From positions 5,212,052 through 5,276,051 of the forward strand of contig CM060080.1 of the NCBI GenBank assembly GCA_030533445.1: a stretch of 64,000 bases of DNA, given 5' to 3'. Both the position numbers and the translations under genes were made by a program. The notes beneath the pieces are model-generated. The model made no database searches. It worked only from the letters and a program-made list of their open reading frames with translations, and was not told where the DNA came from. Of this stretch, positions 57,415-64,000 are shown piece by piece. The stretch is from Cyprinodon diabolis (taxonomy: Eukaryota > Chordata > Actinopteri > Cyprinodontiformes > Cyprinodontidae). Each line of letters starts with the position of its first letter. The first letter of the stretch is position 1.

Positions 57415-60400
57415 CAATGTTCATGTGCAGTGTGTGTCATTTTACTAATGCTCAGTGTGTTTTACAAAGCTTAAAGTTAACCAAGGACACCCCCCGTCCA
57501 ATGCTATCCATCCACACATACAGTATACAAGATATCGAAAAGTTCACAACAGGCAGGTTACAAGGTTCATTCTGGATGTTGTCAATGTGGATCCAATGTG
57601 TTTTGGATTGGGAGCCGATATCCTGCCGAGTGATTTGATCTACTGATGTCCTTTTATCTGACGTTCTTTGGATCTGGATGTTTTTTTTTTTTGTGGACTT
57701 TTCTTTTTAAACCCAAAAGAACATTTTAGGAAAATCTTAGTCGAACAGCACTTTCTGAAAAAAACACAGACCAACAGATGCAGCAAAAGCTACAGTGTTC
57801 CACACAGTGATACACACATTTTGTTTATTTCTCCCTTTAAACTTCAGGAAATCCTCCCCATTACATCTGAATGGTTAAGTCCATTAAGTTGTTGCTAATT
57901 ATTCTATGTTAAAATGCAGATGAACTATTCCTAACAAAGTGGCCTGTAAGCAAAAAAATATAGAAAATTGTAAGAACATTAAGACATGGACATTTCATTC
58001 CAGTCATTCCAAAGTTTTTCAGTAGTGTAATCTGAATCTATAATTTTATTGACTTTAAGAGTCTCCAAAGAGTCTTTAATATTTGAAATTAGATCTGTTG
58101 CCTTCAGCTGTTCACTGCACAGAACAAAAATGGCAAACTGCAAGGAAAAAAGTTTAAAACAAGAAACTGGCTTCCTTTCCTGCCTTTGATAGAGAAAACA
58201 GACAAGTCCTTGACCTCTCTATCTCAGTATGGTTCCTTTTTTCCAATCTTAGCCTTCTTTCAACCTTATGAAACATGATGGTCAGCGGAAAAGTTCATGC
58301 TAAAGGTAACAGAATCACTACCTAAATATTCCCAGCTCTTGCTGGAGCTTGAGAGGGTGTTGTGTTTGTTTGCCCATGTTCTCAAGGCACACAAGTATCC
58401 AGTAATCAGATTGAGACAAACTCAGCATTGCTGCCCTCAAACTTAATTTTCTTTCAGCCTCTGACCCTGCGACCTTTGACATTCCAACTCGACTGGTGCG
58501 GGTACAAAATCATTTATTTTCTTTTTGGGACAAAAGCCAGATGAGGCGATTGCAGCCGTATGGCAGGAATGTTTGGAAGTCAAAACATAAATAACAGACA
58601 GATTAAAATATAAACATTTAAAGTAAACTGATGTATGATCCTTAAATAAGCATCTAAACCCTTAGAGTCATAATCCGTATGGATTTCTAAAAATCACCCA
58701 TTAAAAAAGCCATTTAGCTTATTTTCTTTGGGTTTGATCAATTAAATCAATTATTCAGGCAATAATTCTAGGTGGCAGCAAATGCTTGTCAGTAAGTATT
58801 CCACAGGAGACCAAGCTCGTAAAGACTAATGCACACATCAATTTGTTAGGCATTTCTTTTGCATGTTCACAATGCAGCAGTTGTGTTCAACCAATGGCAT
58901 TTAAAGAGGATCATTGTCAGGTCAGAGGTCAAAATGAGAAGGCAGACCCAAAAGGAAAATTTTAATGACAGAAAATCAGCAGGCTGCACCCAACCCCCCT
59001 TCTTCCTCTCTGTTTCTTTATAGCTTTTTTTTTTTTTTTGCCTTTCATAGCTTCTAACCACGTCTCTGGAGGATTATGCAACGGTGGTTTACCACATGTC
59101 TTTTTTTCCAGGGCTATACTTTTGTAGCTTCACTTACGCTTCGCATTCACACAAACTCTCAAGGCACACCCTGCATTAACATCGAGCTGGGGGAGTTAAC
59201 AGAGACTCCCTACAAGCACTTCATCTTCAGCTCATGTTCTCCTGCTGAGCCTGCACCAATCCAACCAGTCAGCCTGCAGCAAATACACATGTGCTGCTCT
59301 AGTGTTGCTTGGCCGGGCTCGCCTCCAGCTTTCTCCTAAAATAGACCAATCTCTGGGCCTCAGAATGTTTGGCTGTTTCCTTCCTCTCATCTTGTCCACG
59401 CCTGTTTGAGGGATACAGCTGTTCTCGCTCTCTCTCTCTGACCACAGTTTCCATTGCTCATCACTGCTTAGCTCTCAGGACCCTTCTGGAGTCCATTACC
59501 AAGGCCAACTTCCACAGATTTATCACCAGCATGACCTGCGTATGAATACTGAATAGGGGCTGGATGAGCTGTTCTGACCCTGTTTAGGCCCAGCAAAGGT
59601 CCAAAGCAGACACAAAATCAGGTCAGTGTTTATTAAGGTATTTCACAGTTACCTTCTGTGAAAATGCCCTTAAATGAGTGTCTGAGTTTAGTTCATGTGT
59701 TCTGAGAAAGAATGAGTCTGCAACTCTGTGAAGCTGCAGAAAAGATAACTTTGAAGCTTGCTTGAAAAGAGCAGATGGGATCTCTGCCACTTCTTTCTTT
59801 TAACTCCTTCCACAGGTTTTTCCATCTACATTTTAGAGCCTTGCATTTTCAAAAATTACAGCTGTCTCGAATGGAAAGAAAAATGTGTTCCTAACATAAC
59901 CCCAAAGATTCCCATTTTATTTTAAACTTCACAGAGAGTGTGTGTGTATCACTGAAAGTTTAGTGACAAGACAAGAATTAAAACCATGCTAAAAAGGAGA
60001 ACCTCAGCACTTTAGTTTCATATGCTGACTGAAAGTTTTAATCCTAAAGCACAAACAGACGGAAATGGATCCCATTGAGACATCTGCTCAACCAAGGATG
60101 TCCAAAATCTATTCTGGAGGTGTGGTGCCCTGCATGATCTATGTTTCCCTCGTTCAGCACACCTTGTTTCCTTTAAAGGATGATTAACAGGTGATTGCTG
60201 AACTGCAATCCAATGAATCAGAGGTGTTAAAGCAGGGACACATCTAAATCCTGCAGACACTGACTTTGAACACTCCTGTGCTATATTTATCTATGCAACC
60301 GCCACCTTCTCTGTTTGGTTTCATTGCAAAGCAGAAACTTATTGATGCATTTTTAAAAACTGAGTTTACGGTTTAAGACACTGAAAAAGAGAAATCCCAG

Positions 60401-61667
60401 GGAAGAACGAGCTGGAAATTGGATAAAAACTCCTGCATGCAGCCCTTGTGTTCACTGCTACGGTGGCAAGTTAAGTCCAGAGAGACATATGTTTTCTGCA
60501 GCTTGTTTTTTTTTCAAGACCAGTTGTATTCTCAGAACCACACTTAAAGTGTTTCTCAGTCCAGTTGTTTGATCTGGACCAGTCTATGTTGAGTATATCC
60601 ACAGCTGTACAAAATGTCTGGACCAAGAAGGAAACAAACTCTGGTCCAGTTAAAGAAGACCGACCATGGCAGGTGAGAATAGACCCCTCTAGCTTAATTG
60701 CAGTAGTAGCCATTAAAAATTTCCCCACTTTCCTGGCTGGTCCTTGGCTGGTCCCCTACAATCCCTTAAAACATCAATATGTGTACTAAAATATTCTTTC
60801 TGTCATGATTTGTGGACATTAAGATCTAAGGAGAAGTGTCATCTCCTGGTCAGACACTGTAATTCAGTGAAAGTAGAGTCAGAGTAAAAAAAAAAATGCA
60901 TGCCCAGGAGAAGGCCAGTGGCTGGAAATTGGAGGGGATTTTGCTGGGAGCTGCAGGGAAGTGGGCTGCCATTCAGCTGCCGTTTGACTGGGAAGGAACA
61001 TTTTGAATGGCTGCCACTGTATGCATCTATTGGAAAGTTTATGAGATACAGTTTTGCAAAGCTGTGGTTTATGACCCGGTTTGCAGAACAGAGAAAACAA
61101 GGGTGAACAAATGAAAATGATTAGAAGTACAGATGATAAGGATTCATTAGGCCAAGATTAAGAATTGGTTGCAAGAAAATCCCACCCTAACATTGGGACG
61201 AGAGTTGATGTCTAAATCTCAAAATATTAGTATATGTAGCAATATGTTGACCATGAAGAAAAATATGAACTTGTATGAGCTAGAAATTACAGTTAAGAAT
61301 AGCTTATTTATTTTAAAAAAAGTCTCCCTGTTCCAAGTACATTTCCTTTGTTTCAAATGTGGCCTCAAGTTACACAAACTACCTTTGGTTAAAATCCTCT
61401 GCATATAATCCTGTGAGTAACTTGGCACCAAACAATATGTACAGTATTCACCATCTACTTTATTATTTGCATCTCGTGGATCACTTGGCTGCACATCATT
61501 TCAAGTAGGCATATACGCTTGGTACTTATAACTTACTTTGGTTCAAATTGAAAACTGATATACTGATACACTGTCTTTTGTTTGGACAACTCAACGTAGC
61601 TTGAAGTAGATGCGCTACTGCAGTGGAAGAAAACAGTGGGTTTCAGTTCTGACAGCTAAGAATTCAA
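57415..61667. other. Non-coding DNA; weak exon-like signals only
   Basis: No supported gene. Two short open stretches with splice-like borders (59112-59339 and 60560-60672) are listed as findings. The rest is AT-rich to balanced single-copy-looking DNA with a T tract near 59026-59039. Confidence 0.4.
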
Positions 61668-61970
61668 TTCAGTTTATTTATGTGGCACCAATTCACAACA
61701 CATGTCATCTCAAGACACTTTACAGTTAACCAGATCATCCAGTCAAATTGATATATTCAAACTGAAAACCAGTTGATTGCATCGACTCAGTGACTCGAAG
61801 GCAATCCCTCACATTAAGCATGCTTGTAGCGACAGTGGAGAGGAAAAACTCCCTCTTAATGGGAAGAAACCTCCAGCAGAACCAGGCTAAGTGTGAGCGG
61901 CCATCTGTCGAGGCCGACTGGGGTTCAAGGAGACCGAAAGAGACATACAAAAAGCAACTGCAAAAGGTGG
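61668..61970 (+). repeat. Common fish interspersed repeat (AACCTCCAGCAGAACCAGG type)
   Basis: TTTATTTATGTGGCACCAATTCACAAC, CTCAAGACACTTTACA, AACTCCCTCTTAATGGGAAG and AAACCTCCAGCAGAACCAGG occur in order, then GAGCGGCCATCTGTCGAGG. Better preserved than the copy at 51640-52030. It abuts the 5S-headed SINE. Confidence 0.72.
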
Positions 61971-62167
61971 GGCTGGTACCTATCTCCAAAGTCTATCTAT
62001 CTACAACCTTGATAGGTGACTAGACAATCTCAGGGCAAGAAAACCAGCGTTCATAGCACTTGGTGTTCCAATGCAGTCTCCCATTCAAGCGCTCACCAAG
62101 CCTGATCCTGCCTAGCTTCTGTGATCAGGCAAGAACAAGCATGCAGATGCCACTATGACCATGAGCT
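61971..62167 (-). repeat. 5S-rRNA-headed SINE (SINE3-like), minus strand
   Basis: On the minus strand 62167-62049 follows 5S rRNA: the CTATAGTGGCATCTGCATGC region stands in for the 5' stem, CCTGATCACAGAAGCTAGG matches the 5S internal control region (GATCTCGGAAGCTAAGC), and GGGAGACTGCATTGGAACACC matches GGGAGACCGCCTGGGAATACC. Downstream (62045-61971) the sequence turns into CTTGCCCTGAGATTG and GGAGATAGGTACCAGCCCC, the body/tail of the tRNA-headed SINEs at 24391 and 38397. So a 5S-type promoter head is joined to the same tail. Substitutions across the head make a working 5S gene very unlikely. Confidence 0.78.
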
Positions 62168-64000
62168 GAATATGAATGGATGCATGATTCACAAAAATTG
62201 ACACAATTTTGAAAACAGTTTCCAGGTCTGTTGAGCCTTGATTGCAGCTCCAGCTTTGAGATTATTGCTTCAAAGATTTAAGTATATAAAATTAAACCAA
62301 TGTTCCACCCAACGGTGTATAAAAGTTGGATGGTGTGACACATTGTTTCAGACAATTACTAAATGTGGTTTGAATATTTTTTTATCTAACTCTATTTTAA
62401 TCCATGTTCATATTTAATGGTCTGTTTCAACACCATCTTTGCAAGTACTAAGTGACGGATCCTGATGACAAAGATAATCCAAGACTCTTGAACTGAGTGT
62501 CTATTTGTCTGAAGGTGTCTCCTTCACCTTGGGAGCCTGAGATAATCATTAAGCACTTTTCCATCAGGGCCTGTTCTTTTGATACACTCCAGGATATTTC
62601 CTGTATCAGTCTGGACTCTAGCAGTTGTGATGCTCTCTAGTTTTAGAATAGAACATAACTTTATTGATCTCTCATTGGAGAAATTCACTTTTTATCCTCT
62701 GTCATGCTGTTTGGCATACAGTTTCAGGTTGTTGGACCCTAAGAGAAAAATGCAGTGCATCGTGAGGAGGTTGTGTGTCGTGATACAGTACCACTGGGCT
62801 CTAACTCCTTGTTCGGAATGCTGTTATACAAACTGGGTGTCTGATGGCTCAATGAATAGACTCAAATAAGGTTATGGTGTTCTTCCTTGTGCCTTTTTGC
62901 CATTTCACCTTGGGGATCCCAAGCTTATTTATGATACCCCCCCACCCCCCACCCCCCAAAAAATATATATATAATAAGAATGAAATGAGCATGAACCATA
63001 TATTTGTTATAGTAAAGGCCCAGCCCTGTTGGTGGCACTTAGAGAGGCACAGTTATTGCCCTCCCTTCAGAAGAATTATCAGTCTAGGCTGACACCGTTG
63101 CTCCAACATTATCTGTTTCTTCTGTTGTCCCAGTCCACCTCTGCGCTCCTGTATGTAATTACAGTGGTTAATCTTCTGCTTCTCCCCTGCCTCCTGCCCA
63201 TTTTGTGCCTCCCTTATTAGCAACACTTTGCCCACCTGAGATTTTCTTGTCTTCTTCTCTTTTATTTCCCCCATAGTTGCAGAGTGCAGTAGTCCAATCA
63301 GGGTTGCTATTGTTTATTGTGATAAGTTGGGATAATGAACAAATGACCTGCCACCTGGAGCACTTAGAGCCTAGTGTTAAACTCGGGTTATAAAAACCTC
63401 TTCCAGCTCTATTGATTTACTGGCAGCATTTGATTGTACCCACGGGGCAGGGGGCCTGCAATGCTGCACAGAGCTCTTACTGTTTTACAGTCCTTATTAC
63501 ACCAAACAAATAAATCTCCTGACCATTAATTCACTGCCTGTACCCTCGCTCTCCAGACTGATAGACCAAAAATCTGAGCAGATTCAGGCCACTTGGCAGA
63601 TCCAACCAAATAACTAAGTAGTTAGAGGTAATGTTTCTTTTCCATGTGCCCCCTTCTATATTGGATTTGCAGACTGCAGACAACTTTGAGTGTTCTGGGA
63701 AGACTTTATAGCCATTCAGGACAAATACACGAGGAAATCATTTGACTTAGGACATCTTGTTTTTCCAAACAACAGCCATTATTTCAATATCCTGTGGAGC
63801 TCTTTTAAAGTGGCCCTCCACTGACTTTTTAAGTTGCTTCTTTTCTGTTTATAGAACAGTAACATGGCACCCCATAGTCCACAAGAATAAACTGCAGCGA
63901 CAGTCAAAACAGTCCCATATTTTGAAGCTAGAGGTAAACATCGAAGCTGCGCATGAAATGTGACCAAACATAGCATTACTGAAAGATAAATATGCAATAC
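62168..64000. other. Non-coding DNA; LINE-tail scrap 62645-62700; possible conserved element 63370-63610
   Basis: AACTTTATTGATCTC...GGAGAAATTC near 62660-62690 is an inverted LINE/SINE tail. 63370-63610 is GC-balanced and may be conserved. A C run is at 62938-62957. No gene is supported to the end of the window. Confidence 0.4.

Noticed and set aside
56881..57417. 178-codon minus-strand frame with repeated WMDG
   Set aside because: It reads through the (CATC)n array and non-autonomous hAT sequence; both hAT copies give similar artefacts (also 8942-9334).
60800..60830. TGTCATGATTTG near 60800 as another LTR start
   Set aside because: No matching LTR end or 5-bp duplication was found downstream.
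62049..62167. Apparent 5S rRNA gene
   Set aside because: Many substitutions and direct fusion to a SINE tail; a 5S-derived retroposon.

Overview
The window looks like about 64 kb of nuclear DNA from a teleost fish, most likely an acanthomorph. The base composition is AT-rich and there is no dense coding. The interspersed repeats match teleost families known to me: hAT-type elements starting CAGTGTTGGG, Rex3-like and L2/Maui-like LINE pieces, tRNA-headed and 5S-headed SINEs, a Tc1-like transposon, fish Ty3/gypsy-type LTRs and (CATC)n arrays. I cannot name the species. I find no host protein-coding gene that I can support and no functional RNA gene. The window is best read as a gene desert or a very large intron, filled by old and young mobile elements over AT-rich single-copy-looking DNA.

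Layout. 1-7 kb: solo LTR A (1264-1746), a non-autonomous element carrying the start of a RecQ-like helicase gene (3568-4104), and a MITE with 25-bp inverted repeats (4392-4761). 7-10 kb: solo LTR B inside a LINE/SINE tail, a hAT-like repeat broken by a SINE, and a complete non-autonomous hAT with 8-bp target duplications (8518-9716). 11-16 kb: a Tc1-like end fragment, a decayed L2-like reverse transcriptase (12316-13420), a palindromic MITE, and a sharply GC-rich, strand-skewed block (15041-15735). 17-21 kb: solo LTR C, then a Tc1-like transposon split by about 1.5 kb and carrying a nested TTAA MITE. 24-30 kb: a SINE, a LINE reverse-transcriptase piece and a 5'-truncated Rex3-like insert with 16-bp target duplications. 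32-39 kb: solo LTR D with two strong hairpins, and a TTAA MITE split by a SINE. 43-47 kb: a Harbinger-like element, an (AT)n array and an element with long imperfect inverted repeats. 47-54 kb: LINE and SINE ends, a tiny TTAA MITE, and solo LTR E inside another repeat. 54-57 kb: the second helicase-bearing element and the second hAT. 61-62 kb: a common fish repeat followed by a 5S-rRNA-headed SINE.

About thirteen insertions can be delimited from the sequence alone by target-site duplications: five LTRs with 5 bp, two hATs with 8 bp, two helicase elements with 9 bp, one MITE with 7 bp, one Harbinger-like element with 3 bp, one LINE with 16 bp and one SINE with about 13 bp. Two further TTAA-flanked MITEs are also delimited, plus a third that is split by that SINE. 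Several are nested, which gives relative ages.

The most unusual item is the pair of helicase-bearing elements. They have 9-bp target duplications, minimal inverted ends, a hairpin near each end and two different internal deletions. They imply an autonomous parent that encodes a RecQ-family helicase. Family names were assigned by reading and memory; no database search was run.
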